Source: CAZNHL01 sp964572965
GTDB taxonomy: Bacteria > Bacteroidota > Bacteroidia > Cytophagales > UBA9547
Direction of reading: 5' to 3'
NCBI GenBank assembly: GCA_964572965.1
Contig: CAZNHL010000003.1
Span: 49,597 to 113,596, forward strand
DNA length: 64,000 nucleotides
A program made the translations under genes and the position numbers. This document shows positions 27,210 through 37,176 of this stretch, in pieces. Numbering within the stretch: position 1 is the stretch's first letter; each line of letters opens with the position of its first letter. The notes under the pieces are model-generated. The model had not been told where the DNA came from, searched no databases, and saw nothing but the letters and a program-made list of their open reading frames with translations.

Positions 27210-28586
27210 TTATTCTAGTGACACTACTTTTATCTCTGTTCTTCTGTTTGACTGATACTCTTTTTCCGGACAAGTACTTTCTTTGCTATTGCAATCACAA
27301 GCCTGGTTGTTAGATTCTCCCAACCCCTTTTGGATTAGCTGTGCGGCTGGAATTCCTTTACTGATCAGATAGCCGGCAGAAGCATCTGCCCTTTTCTTTG
27401 AAAGGGTGGCGTTATAGGAACTATTGCCCCGGCAGTCGGAAAAAGAACGTATTTCCAGAATCAAGTTTGGGTATTTCTTATACATGACTATATACTTATC
27501 CAGTTCCTGCGCAGCTTCTTTCTTAATGTCAGCCTTGTCAAAATCAAAATAGATATCAGAATAAACCTCACTTGCCGATAGTCTATGTATTACTGTTTTT
27601 GGGGTAATGTCTTTTCCGACCTGTACTGAGATTGTGGCAGGGTTGGAGTGAAGGCCATAGGAATTGTTAATGGTATAATGTACCTGACTGCTCCCGGAAA
27701 ATCCCTCTTCAGGAGTAAAAGTAACCACCCTTCCAAGTGTGTCTACTGAAAACACTCCGCCTGTCACTTTCTTAATAAATTGCTGTTGAGGAGTTGAAGG
27801 GTCTAAGTCGATAGAGTTAGCATCAACTACAGAATTGCTGTCCCTGTCATTTGCAGCGGCTTTAATATGTATCAGTTTATTGAGTGGAGTTGTTACTGTA
27901 TCATTTAAAGCAACAGGCGCGGGCATGATTACGCAGAAATTTAAATCGCCTAAAATAACACCATTGGCCGATGAGTTGGAGCCTGCAATGTCCTGATGAC
28001 GGAAAGAGATCTTTGTAAAAGGTGTTTTACCGGAGATTAAAATACGGCCGCTTCCGGCAATAGCTCCCGTCATATATTTAGCAGAGATTGTTCTGGTATC
28101 AGGGTTAAATGATGTTGATCCCCAAATAGATTCTGCAATTCCTGATTCCGGCCCGGTAACCCAATTGAACTTAGTTTTGTCTGTTATATTTTTCCCGTCC
28201 TTCTGAAATACCTGAAAATTTTGAACCTCTTCTCTTCCGGAAGCATCGTCGTTGTTAAAATGACTTAAAGTGAAATCAAGTGATAAAATAGGACGTGAAA
28301 AAGTTAAAGTAATCAGACAAGAGTCAATTATTCCGTTGGCTTTACCAAACCAGATCCCTTCATTCTCATATGTTGTTAAGTCCGGTTCCGGTCCTGACTT
28401 CAGGATGGTAACATCTGCAAGGTTATTGTATGTCCTTTTCAAGAAACGGTATGTTTTTACATCTTCGTCCATTTCCAGAAGCTCGTTGTTTGTAAGACTA
28501 TTGGGAACACACTGTTGGCCCTGACTAATAAATGTAAAACACAATAAAAGCATAAGGAATATATGCTTTAGTATTAGATCTTTCAT
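27210..28586 (-). CDS. OmpA-family protein with Ig/cadherin-like module
   Basis: A 458-residue exported protein. Residues 1-23 form a signal peptide ending in SQG. A jelly-roll-like region follows (to about residue 225), then a tandem-like bacterial Ig domain of about 230-325 (PVALNDTVTTPLNKLIHIKA ... VTFTPEEGFSGSSQVHYTI). The last 110 residues are an OmpA domain (SDIYFDFDKADIKKEAAQEL, LEIRSFSDCRGNSSYNATLS, KKRADASAGYL). The usual TDxxG is replaced by SDCRG, as in many Bacteroidota paralogues. It is 16 bases downstream of the next gene's stop and probably cotranscribed with it. Confidence 0.88.
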   Translation of the reverse strand: MKDLILKHIFLMLLLCFTFISQGQQCVPNSLTNNELLEMDEDVKTYRFLKRTYNNLADVTILKSGPEPDLTTYENEGIWFGKANGIIDSCLITLTFSRPILSLDFTLSHFNNDDASGREEVQNFQVFQKDGKNITDKTKFNWVTGPESGIAESIWGSTSFNPDTRTISAKYMTGAIAGSGRILISGKTPFTKISFRHQDIAGSNSSANGVILGDLNFCVIMPAPVALNDTVTTPLNKLIHIKAAANDRDSNSVVDANSIDLDPSTPQQQFIKKVTGGVFSVDTLGRVVTFTPEEGFSGSSQVHYTINNSYGLHSNPATISVQVGKDITPKTVIHRLSASEVYSDIYFDFDKADIKKEAAQELDKYIVMYKKYPNLILEIRSFSDCRGNSSYNATLSKKRADASAGYLISKGIPAAQLIQKGLGESNNQACDCNSKESTCPEKEYQSNRRTEIKVVSLE

Positions 28587-28601
28587 GGGGTGCTACTATT
28601 G

Positions 28602-29516
28602 TTAAGGCGCAAGGTAGATAATGTCGCTATGGCTCATGTCAGATTCCATTACGATCTCCTTTATCTTTTTCCGGCCTTCCATAATAGAAACAACAGCGGT
28701 GTTGGGAGGAATTGCGCCAAGGTTTTCAGCATGAAAAACGAGTGTGTTGAATTTTAATGCCTGATCAAGCTGAAGCTCTAACTTGTAAGGTACTTTACTC
28801 AGGCCATGGTTATCAAGTACAATCTTTCCATTGAAAATGACAGAAATAGAGTCGCCGTCTTCCCTTCTTCCGTCAAAAATAAGGATAGTGATCTTTTTGC
28901 TCTTGGTATGGACAGTTATACCGGATTTAACTTCTCTGTTAAGCGCCTCCAGTACATGGCCAGAGGTGTCAGCAACAATAATACGCTTAGCTTTATGTTT
29001 TTTGTCTTTTTTACTAATAGGAGTGTTGTCAATAATGACGCTCGGTTTCTTAGGAACAGGAAGGCGGTATAGCCGCAAGAAACAGTCATTACAAGGCAGG
29101 TTAATTTTGAAGGCATTTGCTTCCTGCCAATGGCCTTCCAGTATTTCTATGTCGTTGACAACATCATAGGCTAATTTTGCTTTTTTTAAAGCCCACGAAG
29201 CAGTGTCAAAGCTGGTGGCAACAGTTATCTTTTCTTCATACATGATTCCTTTTGAAGTAATTCTTCCCTGAATGTTTACTTTTTCAAAAGAACCCAGCTT
29301 GTCAATAAGCTGTGCCGTGCCTGTAAAAAATTTATCTTCGAATTTAGTATTATTGACGATGTGATACGCTTGTTCTACATACAATGTCAGCTTAAAGCTA
29401 TCCTTGCCGTCGTAAAGACTACCGACCCAGCCACCATTCAGATCTTGAGCTTTTATCTCTTTTACAAAAGCAAAGCTTAAGAATAAGGAAGCTAAAAGAA
29501 GGGTCGTTGTTTTCAT
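28602..29516 (-). CDS. Exported protein of unknown function, 304 aa
   Basis: Signal peptide at residues 1-23 (LLLASLFLSFAFVKEIKAQ). The first half begins LNGGWVGSLYDGKDSFKLTLYVEQ, a beta-barrel-like opening, and contains CNDCFLRLYRLP, with two close cysteines. The second half (from about residue 165) is rich in beta-strands and ends VVSISMEGRKKIKEIVMESDMSHSDIIYLAP-like sequence. I do not recognise the family. It is cotranscribed with the OmpA gene that follows 16 bases later, so an envelope role beside it is a reasonable guess. Confidence 0.72.
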   Translation of the reverse strand: MKTTTLLLASLFLSFAFVKEIKAQDLNGGWVGSLYDGKDSFKLTLYVEQAYHIVNNTKFEDKFFTGTAQLIDKLGSFEKVNIQGRITSKGIMYEEKITVATSFDTASWALKKAKLAYDVVNDIEILEGHWQEANAFKINLPCNDCFLRLYRLPVPKKPSVIIDNTPISKKDKKHKAKRIIVADTSGHVLEALNREVKSGITVHTKSKKITILIFDGRREDGDSISVIFNGKIVLDNHGLSKVPYKLELQLDQALKFNTLVFHAENLGAIPPNTAVVSIMEGRKKIKEIVMESDMSHSDIIYLAP

Positions 29517-29756
29517 ATATAACTCTAGGATTTAATACTTTCCAGACACTTAAGATTTACGATGCTTAAATATAGTTATTCTGATTTAAAATTTACTTGT
29601 TCTTAGTTCACGACGAATGCCTGAAAGTGTTTTCAGCGAGTTCTGTTGTAAATTCTAATTTAGCTGATAGCGGAGGTTTTATTGCTTGTTAAATTTTCAG
29701 GGTTTGAAGAACCTGAGTTTTACATCCTAATCTGCCGGAAAAACAAAGGTTCAAAG

Positions 29757-29770
29757 AAGCGGATAGTCAT
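29757..29770 (+). repeat. Dispersed repeat AAGCGGATAGTCAT, copy 3
   Basis: Identical to the 14 bases at 10094-10107. A short upstream similarity (AAAGGTTC here, AAAGGTTT there) suggests that the repeat unit may extend slightly to the left. Confidence 0.6.
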
Positions 29771-29830
29771 TTAGTATAATTCAAGTCATTGGATTTGAAT
29801 TGGAGAAAGGGTAATCAAAGGACAAAAAAA

Positions 29831-29856
29831 GGGCAGGATACAATCCTGCCTTTTTT
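29831..29856. terminator. Hairpin terminator beside the sorting-domain remnant
   Basis: GGCAGGAT (29832-29839) pairs with ATCCTGCC (29843-29850), flanked by A tract on the left and six T on the right, so it can serve both strands. It lies just after the minus-strand stop at 29875-29877, as expected for the former end of that gene. Confidence 0.8.
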
Positions 29857-29874
29857 GAGTTTTATAGTTCTTCA

Positions 29875-30165
29875 CTATTTAATCACACGGAATACATTGT
29901 TACCGAAAGGGTCGGAACTACATATGTGCCGTTTTGTAAGCTGGAAGCAGAAAAAGTAGCACTTACGATACCCGTTTGGGCAGTAAGATTTAAAAAAAAG
30001 CGTTTTGCCTTTAAAGCATGATATTATTCTGCCAGAAAAGCTTATTTTTTGATTAAAGCTATGCGCATTAAGGCCAGAAGATGGTTGTACTGCTTCTTTT
30101 GAAAAAGTACCTGTTTTGTTTCCCTCCTTAAGAACCTTGCTGTTGAGTCTAACAGGGTTGGTAAC
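29875..30165 (-). pseudogene. Remnant of a T9SS C-terminal sorting domain
   Basis: On the minus strand, 97 codons run from VTNPVRLNSKV to the stop after SSDPFGNNVFRVIK. The opening NPV and the ending GNNVFRVIK are the landmarks of a T9SS type A sorting domain, and the distance is about right. The middle is only sensible in another frame, where it reads LNLTAQTGIVSATF then SSLQNGTYVV, the usual penultimate strand. At least two frameshifts are therefore needed, and a TAA stands just upstream of NPV. It looks like the tail of a dead secreted-protein gene, with its terminator preserved. Confidence 0.5.
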
Positions 30166-30930
30166 ACATTAGCTTCTATTAAAACAGCAATAGTTGCCAT
30201 TATTGAAATTTAAAAGCTATAAACTGTAATTTGCTAATGACGAGAAAACCGTATGTTTCTCATTTTATCATGCTTAAACAGGATTATAGAATACTGAATA
30301 ATATAAATAGTTACAGGAATCTTATTGAAAGATTAAGATAATGCAAGTAACAAAAAACTTCTGCTCACTGCTGTGCTAATTAGTGGATAACCTTACACTA
30401 GAATAAAAAAAAAATTCTTGATCAATTAGTGTTTTAAATGGCAATTGATATTTGAAATCCATCAAAAAAGAGCCTTTTTTATCAAAAAAATTCAAAATAT
30501 CTTAACCAAAAAGATTTATAAGAGACTTTTTGGTTCTGTTTTGTTTGTAATTCTTACATCACTGTCTATTGGTAAATTATAGAGATTTACTCCAAATGAA
30601 TTGTTGGAGACCTAAATAATCAGGGAAGAAAGGCAGCATGACCGTGTTCTGTTTTTGAAAAAATCTTTACTTTATTATGCTTTACAAAGTAAAGACTAAG
30701 TATGCTCCCGAACTCTGATCAGTAAAAGAAAGCGCTCAGTGAAAGGGCTAATTTTCAGAGATTATGGCAAATATCTGAGTCATAAACACCAATCTTATCA
30801 CTATCAGTTGCAAAAGCAATGAAATTCAAGTCATGTTTTTATTGAGAGGCAAGCACCGTTTTATTTTGAGAAATTAAATAGTAACACAAAAAACTTTTCC
30901 CGAGGATGATTTAGCTTTATCTTAGTAGAA

Positions 30931-31323
30931 GTGAAGACAAAAACATTCATAGGGAATTTTGTTAGAAAGTTTATTTGCTGGGTTTTGTTAATTCAGTTGA
31001 TAAACCTTTCAACTGACCCTGTTGATCAGATAAACTTCAAAAACGGGTATGCTACCTTTGAGGAGGATCTGAGTATCAATGAAATAGAAAGTTTTTACGA
31101 ACTTGTTTTGGAAGACTTTTTTCATAAAAATGTTCCTGAAAGTGATGAAAATGACGGTGATGCTTTTATAAAGGTTTTTGACCTGTATTGTTCTGCCGGT
31201 GCTGTCATTGAGATGAAGCCGGAAATTATTCATTTCCCCCCGATTATATATTCTACTTTTTATCAGGATAGTTTTTGCACTAATTACCCGGAAATCAATT
31301 CTCCACCGCCTAAGAAGGCTTAG
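30931..31323 (+). CDS. Small exported protein preceding the efflux operon, 130 aa
   Basis: Starts with GTG at 30931; no ATG offers a better start. Residues 8-28 are hydrophobic (FVRKFICWVLLIQLINLS), probably a signal or anchor. The remainder is acidic (FEEDLSINEIESFYELVLEDFF, ESDENDGDAF) and ends in a Pro/Lys tail (SPPPKKA). Similar small proteins with a NEIES-like motif stand beside metal and RND efflux genes in Bacteroidota as far as I recall, but no function is known. It is 112 bases before the membrane-fusion gene and may share its promoter. Confidence 0.6.
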   Translation: MKTKTFIGNFVRKFICWVLLIQLINLSTDPVDQINFKNGYATFEEDLSINEIESFYELVLEDFFHKNVPESDENDGDAFIKVFDLYCSAGAVIEMKPEIIHFPPIIYSTFYQDSFCTNYPEINSPPPKKA

Positions 31324-31435
31324 TTCCCCGTTTTACATTATTCTGTTTTATTATCCGGCCCCAAAAGGGTATGGATTCTGCCGGTTCGGCTTCTGTCCGG
31401 GGCTTGCAGGTATTTATAACTATTCGATTTATTTA

Positions 31436-32550
31436 ATGAAAAAAGCATTCATGCTATTGGGCATCTGTGTTGTCATGCTATTGACATCATGCTCAACTGA
31501 TAAAAATAAAAATAAGAGCCAGGAAAAGTTTATTGTAACCAGCCCGATTATACTGGACACGGTTTTTACTCAGGAATATGTGGCAGATATCCACGCTGTT
31601 CAGAATGTAGAAATAAGAACACGTATCAAAGGTTTTATTGATAAAATTTATGNNNNNNNNNNGGACAGTTTGTGAAAGCTGGCCAATTACTTTTCACCAT
31701 TAGCAGCCAGGAATTCAACCAAGAGTTGCTTCGTGCCAATGCGCAGTTGAAAAATTCAATTGCAGAATCAAAAATGGCCGAAGTGGAATTAAATAATACT
31801 AAAAAACTGGTTGAAAAGAATGTAGTATCCCGCTCAGAACTGGAATTGGCAGAAGCGAAAAAAGATGCTGCTCAGGCAAATATCGATGAAGCAGAGTCGG
31901 CTATCTCAAGTGCTAAACTGAATATTTCTTTTGCTTCCATCAAGGCTCCTTTCAATGGAGTAATTAACAGATTGCCTTTAAAAGCGGGAAGTCTGATAAA
32001 TGAAGGTACTTTGCTGACAACGATTTCCAATGACCAGGAGGTATTTGCTTACTTCAACCTTTCCGAAAAACAGTATCTCAATATTCTGAAAAAGAAGAAT
32101 GATGCAAAAGACAAGGTGGTAAAACTTGTTCTGGCAGATGGGGAAGTGTTCCCTTATAAAGGCCATATTGAAACAGCAGAGAGCGAAATTGATAAAAATA
32201 CAGGTAATCTGGCTTTTAGGGCAAGGTTTAAAAATCCGGATAGAATCTTGAAACATGGCGCAAGCGGCAAAATACAATTGATCACGCGGGTGCAGGCTAT
32301 GGTTGTTCCTCAAAAAGCCACTTTTGATGTTCAGGAAAATACTTATGTATTCGTAGTAGATGCTAACAATGTAGTACATACAAGAAGCATACGTATTGCT
32401 AAAAGGCTTCCACATCTTTATGTAATAGAGTCGGGCTTGTCACCGGACGACAGGATTATTTATGAAGGGATTCAAAAAGTGAAACAAGGGGATGTAATTA
32501 TTCCTGAAGTGAAGCCGATGAAGGGACTCTTAAGTCAATTGACACTTTAG
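31436..32550 (+). CDS. RND efflux membrane-fusion (periplasmic adaptor) lipoprotein, interrupted by an assembly gap
   Basis: The adaptor links the inner-membrane RND pump to the outer-membrane channel. The N-terminus is a lipoprotein signal (VVMLLTSCST; lipobox LTSC). The first beta-barrel/lipoyl half ends at IKGFIDKIY, then ten N occur at 31653-31662, and the frame resumes at GQFVKAGQLLFTI. The alpha-hairpin (ANAQLKNSIAESK ... AKKDAAQANIDEAE), the second lipoyl half (SIKAPFNGVINRLPLKAGS) and the beta-barrel follow. As written, the gap shifts the frame by one; a true length of two modulo three restores it (for example eight bases, VDE before GQF). It is one gene, not two. The RND pump starts 30 bases downstream. 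Confidence 0.9.
31653..31662. other. Assembly gap of ten N
   Basis: Ten undetermined bases inside the membrane-fusion gene. The placeholder length breaks the frame while the sequences on both sides clearly belong to one protein, so it does not reflect a real mutation. Confidence 0.98.
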
Positions 32551-32579
32551 AATTTGATAATCATATAACTGTTAAGAAA

Positions 32580-35500
32580 ATGATATCAAAATTTGTTCAA
32601 AGACCTGTTCTAAGCATCGTAATAGCGCTGATTATTACCTTGCTGGGACTTTTGTCCCTCGTGCAATTGCCAATGGCGCAATTCCCCAATATTGCTCCTC
32701 CAGAAGTAAACGTAACTGTGGCCTACACCGGAGCCAATGCTGAAACGGTAACCAAAGCAGCGCTTGTTCCTCTTGAACGGGCCATCAATGGTGTGCCCGG
32801 AATGAAATACATGTCATCTGATGCCGGTAACGATGGTGTCGGGGTTGTCCAGATTCTTTTTGAGATAGGTACCGATCCGGATGTAGCCGCTGTGAACGTG
32901 CAAAACCGCGTTTCGGCAGTAATGGAAGAATTGCCTGCCGAAGTGATCAAAAACGGGGTGAAAATTGCCAAAGAAGAAAACAGCATGCTCCTGTACCTGA
33001 ACATCTACAGTTCAGATTCCACATTGCATGAAAAATTCCTTTACAATTTTACAGATATCAATGTTCTGGCAGAGCTGAAAAGAATTAAAGGGGTTGGGGT
33101 TGCGTCAATACAGGGTGCAAAAGATTATGCGATGCGCATCTGGCTGAAGCCGGACAGAATGCTGACTTACAATATTTCAACCGATGATATCATACAAGCC
33201 CTAAAAGACCATAATATTGAAGCCGCTCCGGGAAAAGTAGGAGAAAGTACAGGTAAAGAAGCACAGGCACAGTCGTTACAATATGTCATTAAATATTCAG
33301 GGAAGTACAATACCGAAACCGGTTATGAAAATATCCCGATCAGGTCAAGTGAAGACGGGGATATTTTGCGTATCAAAGACGTAGCCGATGTTGAATTCGG
33401 AACTACCTATTTTGATGTTGAGTCGAAACTGAACGGTAAACCGGCAGCCTCTATTATGCTCAAGCAATTGCCGGGCTCCAATGCCAGCAGTGTTATCCAT
33501 GATGTTAAACAGCGCATGGCTGAAATCAAGGATACACGTTTTCTGGATGGAATGGATTATGAAGTAAGTTATGACGTGTCCCGTTTCCTTGATGCATCCG
33601 TTCATGAAGTAGTTAAGACACTGATAGAAGCATTTATACTCGTTTCACTGGTAGTATTTATTTTCCTGCAGGACTTCCGTTCTACCATTATTCCTGCTAT
33701 TACAGTTCCTGTTTCGTTAATAGGTACATTCTTCTTTATGCATCTGTTTGGTTTTTCATTAAACCTGATCACATTGTTTGCGCTTGTTTTGGCTATCGGT
33801 ATTGTGATCGATGATGCTATTGTAGTAGTAGAAGCTGTCCATGCAAAACTGGCAAGTGGTAAATACTCCCCACGGCAGGCAACAGAGTCTGCCATGAAAG
33901 ACATCAGCGGTGCCATTATTTCTATTACATTGGTAATGTCAGCGGTGTTTATTCCTACCACATTTATGACTGGTCCGGTGGGGATTTTTTACAAACAATT
34001 TTCTCTCACAATGGCAATTTCTATTGTGCTTTCAGGTGTTTCTGCATTGACACTGACGCCCGCTTTGTGTGCCTTGTTCCTGAAGCATGAGGAGCATTCT
34101 GCTCATTCAGCAGGCATTCTGGGAAGGTTTTTTGCAGGATTTAATCAATGGTACGAACAGCTTTCCTCAAAGTACCAGGCTTTACTGGGCATTATCGTTA
34201 ACCGTAAAGTCATTACTTTCGGTTTATTGGTTTTTTTTTGTATGGCTACCGGAATTTTAGGTAAGTTTCTCTCTCCCGGCTTTATTCCTGAAGAAGACCA
34301 GGGAACATTCTATGCCAGTATTACCACTCCGGCTGGTTCTACACTTGAGCGAACAAAAGCCATTGTAAATGAGATCCAAAAATCATGTGAAGGTATTGAA
34401 GCGATCGAGTCTATTTCTTCTTTGGCGGGAAGTAACATCCTGACAGATGGCCGCGGTGCTACATATGGAACCTGTCTGATTAACCTTAAAAACTGGGATG
34501 ACAGGTCAGAGTCTGTAGATGAGATAATAGACCTGGTTACAGAAAAAACAAGTCATATTAAGGATGCGAAAATTGAATTCTTCCCACCGCCGGCAGTACC
34601 CGGTTACGGTAATGCCAGTGGGTTTGAGTTACGCTTACTAAACCAGACAGGGAAAAGCGACTATGTTGAGATGGAGGAGGTAGTGAAGCAGTTTAGTAAA
34701 GACCTGAATGAACGTCCGGAAATTTCAAGGGTATTTACCATTTTTGATGCCGGATACCCGCAGTATTTATTGAGAGTAGATACAGATAAAGCAGCGCAAA
34801 AGGGTGTAACAACGGTCAATATGATGAACGTCCTCCAGACATTACTTGGTGGAGAATATGCAACCAACTTCATCCGTTTCGGCCAGATGTACAAAGTAAT
34901 GGTACAGGCGCTCCCTCAATACAGATCTAAGCCGGAGGATATCATGAAGCTTTATGTTAAAAACAACAAAGGAGAAATGGTGCCACTGTCGGCTTTTGTT
35001 TCACTGACCAGAGTTTATGGTGTAGACCAGATTACACGCTATAATATGTATCCTTCCGCGGAAATGAACGGCGAGGCAGAAGACGGCGTAAGTAGCGGAG
35101 CTGCCCTCGCAGCTGTTCAGGAAGTTGCCAAAGACAAACTTCCTAAGGGTTATGAAATCGACTGGGCTGGTATTTCACGAGACGAAGTACAGTCAGGTAA
35201 TCAGTCATTATATGTGTTTCTGATATGTCTCACGTTCGTTTACCTGTTGTTGTCGGCTCAATACGAAAGTTTTTTGATGCCGCTTCCTGTTATTTTGTCG
35301 CTTCCTACCGGAGTTTTCGGAGCATTTTTCCTGCTCACTGTACTTGGGCTTGAAAACAATATTTACGCTCAGATTGCTATCGTAATGCTTATCGGTCTTT
35401 TAGGTAAAAATGCCATCCTTATTGTTGAAGTAGCAGAACAAAAACAGAAGAGAGGTATGACCCCTGTTGAAGCGGCTATTGAAGGAGCTATTGTACGTCT

Positions 35501-35738
35501 ACGCCCGATTTTAATGACATCTTTTGCATTTATTGCAGGTTTGATACCGTTGATGTTTGCCAGTGGTGCCGGAGCTGTAGGAAACAGAACCATCGGTTCA
35601 GCAGCAGCTGGTGGTATGTTGTTCGGGACAATATTTGGGGTGATTATTATTCCCGGCTTATATGTGGTGTTTGCTACCATAGCCGAGAAGATGAAGAAGA
35701 AAAAGAAGAGGACGAAGGTACTTACAGAAGAATTATAA
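32580..35738 (+). CDS. RND multidrug efflux pump, AcrB/MexB (HAE1) type
   Basis: A 1052-residue inner-membrane proton-driven exporter. The first helix (FVQRPVLSIVIALIITLLGL) and the large periplasmic loop starting QLPMAQFPNIAPPEV are typical of HAE1 pumps. The proton relay is visible as ALVLAIGIVIDDAIVVVEAV (two adjacent Asp in helix 4), and the helix 10 Lys lies in GLLGKNAILIVEVAEQK. The FGF-like hydrophobic tip and the second loop (GNASGFELRLLNQTG) are present. Length and layout match a complete protein. The order adaptor, pump, outer-membrane factor is the standard tripartite operon; likely substrates are hydrophobic drugs or bile-like compounds, not metals. No regulator gene is adjacent. 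Confidence 0.95.
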   Translation: MISKFVQRPVLSIVIALIITLLGLLSLVQLPMAQFPNIAPPEVNVTVAYTGANAETVTKAALVPLERAINGVPGMKYMSSDAGNDGVGVVQILFEIGTDPDVAAVNVQNRVSAVMEELPAEVIKNGVKIAKEENSMLLYLNIYSSDSTLHEKFLYNFTDINVLAELKRIKGVGVASIQGAKDYAMRIWLKPDRMLTYNISTDDIIQALKDHNIEAAPGKVGESTGKEAQAQSLQYVIKYSGKYNTETGYENIPIRSSEDGDILRIKDVADVEFGTTYFDVESKLNGKPAASIMLKQLPGSNASSVIHDVKQRMAEIKDTRFLDGMDYEVSYDVSRFLDASVHEVVKTLIEAFILVSLVVFIFLQDFRSTIIPAITVPVSLIGTFFFMHLFGFSLNLITLFALVLAIGIVIDDAIVVVEAVHAKLASGKYSPRQATESAMKDISGAIISITLVMSAVFIPTTFMTGPVGIFYKQFSLTMAISIVLSGVSALTLTPALCALFLKHEEHSAHSAGILGRFFAGFNQWYEQLSSKYQALLGIIVNRKVITFGLLVFFCMATGILGKFLSPGFIPEEDQGTFYASITTPAGSTLERTKAIVNEIQKSCEGIEAIESISSLAGSNILTDGRGATYGTCLINLKNWDDRSESVDEIIDLVTEKTSHIKDAKIEFFPPPAVPGYGNASGFELRLLNQTGKSDYVEMEEVVKQFSKDLNERPEISRVFTIFDAGYPQYLLRVDTDKAAQKGVTTVNMMNVLQTLLGGEYATNFIRFGQMYKVMVQALPQYRSKPEDIMKLYVKNNKGEMVPLSAFVSLTRVYGVDQITRYNMYPSAEMNGEAEDGVSSGAALAAVQEVAKDKLPKGYEIDWAGISRDEVQSGNQSLYVFLICLTFVYLLLSAQYESFLMPLPVILSLPTGVFGAFFLLTVLGLENNIYAQIAIVMLIGLLGKNAILIVEVAEQKQKRGMTPVEAAIEGAIVRLRPILMTSFAFIAGLIPLMFASGAGAVGNRTIGSAAAGGMLFGTIFGVIIIPGLYVVFATIAEKMKKKKKRTKVLTEEL

Positions 35739-35742
35739 ACTA

Positions 35743-37176
35743 ATGAAGATTATAAATTATATCATATTCATAGTCACAATTGCAGGCTTTATTACAGCCT
35801 GCAAAACGACAAAAAACAAGCAGGCTGCTGAGTTGAAAAGCATGCCTCAAACTTATTCGGTTGTAAAGGATTCTGCCATTTCAAACGTTTCAGAAATTAA
35901 CTGGAGAGCCTATTTCTCAGACTCCAACTTAGTGTCACTGATAGACGAGTCCCTTAAAAGTAACCTGAACTTGCTTGCTACACTTCAGAGGATAGAAATA
36001 GCGAGAGCAGATGTAAAACTGACCAAAGGAATGTTATTGCCAACCGTAGGAGCATCAGTTATTCCTGCTCAACGCAGGTATGGCCTTTATACAATGGATG
36101 GTGCGGGAAACAGTACAACAGACATGACACCGGGAAAAAGAGTGCCGACAGACCTGCCGGATTACTATCTGGGTTTTCAGGCAGCATGGGAAGTTGATGT
36201 CTGGGGAAAGCTCCGAAACAAGAAAAGAGCAGCTATGGCACGTTATCTGGGAAGTGTGGAAGGAACTAACTGGATGATAACTAACCTGATTGCAGATGTT
36301 GCCACTACTTATTATGAATTACTGGCACTGGACAATCAGGTTGAAATTATCAGGGAAACTATCAGGTTGCAGGAAAATGCCCTCGAAATTGTTCAGGTTC
36401 AAAAGGAAGCAGGAGCAGCTAATGAGCTGGCTGTGGAGCAGTTTCAAGCACAGTTGCTTAATTCAAAAAGCTTTGAAGCAGAGGTTTTGCAGCAGCTTAT
36501 TGAGACAGAAAGTAAACTGAATTTCTTATTAGGAAGGTACCCGCAGGAGATCCAAAGAGATAAGGACGGAATTTTGAAAGCATTGCCCGGACAAATTAAT
36601 GCCGGCATCCCTTCTGAATTACTTAAAAACCGGCCGGATATTAAGCAGGCTGAATTTGGTTTGACAGCATCTAAAGCAGATGTGAAAGCAGCAAGAGCAG
36701 CTTTTTATCCTTCATTGAATATTACAGGATCATTCGGTTATCAGGCGTTTAATACTGCTTATTTGTTCACATCTCCCCAGTCGCTGACTTATACACTTGT
36801 AGGAAACTTGACAGCTCCACTCATCAATAGAAGCGCTATTAAAGCAGGTTTTAATACAGCAAAGGCAAATCAACTGACTGCGTTTTACAACTATCAGGAA
36901 AGTGTTATTAAAGCATATGTGGAAGTATACAATGAAATGGCCGACCTGAAAAATTTGCAGAAAGTCAGAGATTTAAAAAGCCAGGAAGTAGATGTGTTAA
37001 ATAAATCTATAGAAACTTCTACAGAGCTTTTCAGAACAGGCAGAGCCAATTACCTGGAAATTCTGATGACACAGAAAAATGCTTTGCAGGCCAAACTTAC
37101 TTTGGTAAACACACAGAAGCGTCAGTACAATACATTAACTAATTTGTATAAAGCTTTAGGTGGTGGTTGGAAATAA
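35743..37176 (+). CDS. Outer-membrane efflux channel lipoprotein (TolC / NodT family)
   Basis: A 477-residue outer-membrane factor that completes the RND complex. Residues 1-20 form a lipoprotein signal with lipobox FITAC. The two repeats of the TolC family are seen in LIDESLKSNLNLLATLQRIEIARADVKLTKG near residues 63-93 and NRPDIKQAEFGLTASKADVKAARAAFYPSLN near residues 290-320. AAWEVDVWGKLRN is the NodT-type signature between strands. The gene begins four bases after the pump stop, and its own stop lies inside a perfect palindrome shared with the convergent gene. Confidence 0.94.
   Translation: MKIINYIIFIVTIAGFITACKTTKNKQAAELKSMPQTYSVVKDSAISNVSEINWRAYFSDSNLVSLIDESLKSNLNLLATLQRIEIARADVKLTKGMLLPTVGASVIPAQRRYGLYTMDGAGNSTTDMTPGKRVPTDLPDYYLGFQAAWEVDVWGKLRNKKRAAMARYLGSVEGTNWMITNLIADVATTYYELLALDNQVEIIRETIRLQENALEIVQVQKEAGAANELAVEQFQAQLLNSKSFEAEVLQQLIETESKLNFLLGRYPQEIQRDKDGILKALPGQINAGIPSELLKNRPDIKQAEFGLTASKADVKAARAAFYPSLNITGSFGYQAFNTAYLFTSPQSLTYTLVGNLTAPLINRSAIKAGFNTAKANQLTAFYNYQESVIKAYVEVYNEMADLKNLQKVRDLKSQEVDVLNKSIETSTELFRTGRANYLEILMTQKNALQAKLTLVNTQKRQYNTLTNLYKALGGGWK

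Larger units (their letters stand above)
29517..30930. other. 1.4-kb gene-poor, AT-rich region
   Basis: No intact gene is seen. It contains the third copy of the AAGCGGATAG repeat (29757-29770), a hairpin terminator (29831-29856) and a frameshifted T9SS sorting-domain remnant (29875-30165), listed separately. From about 30200 to 30930 all frames are closed every few dozen codons and I recognise nothing. Confidence 0.65.
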
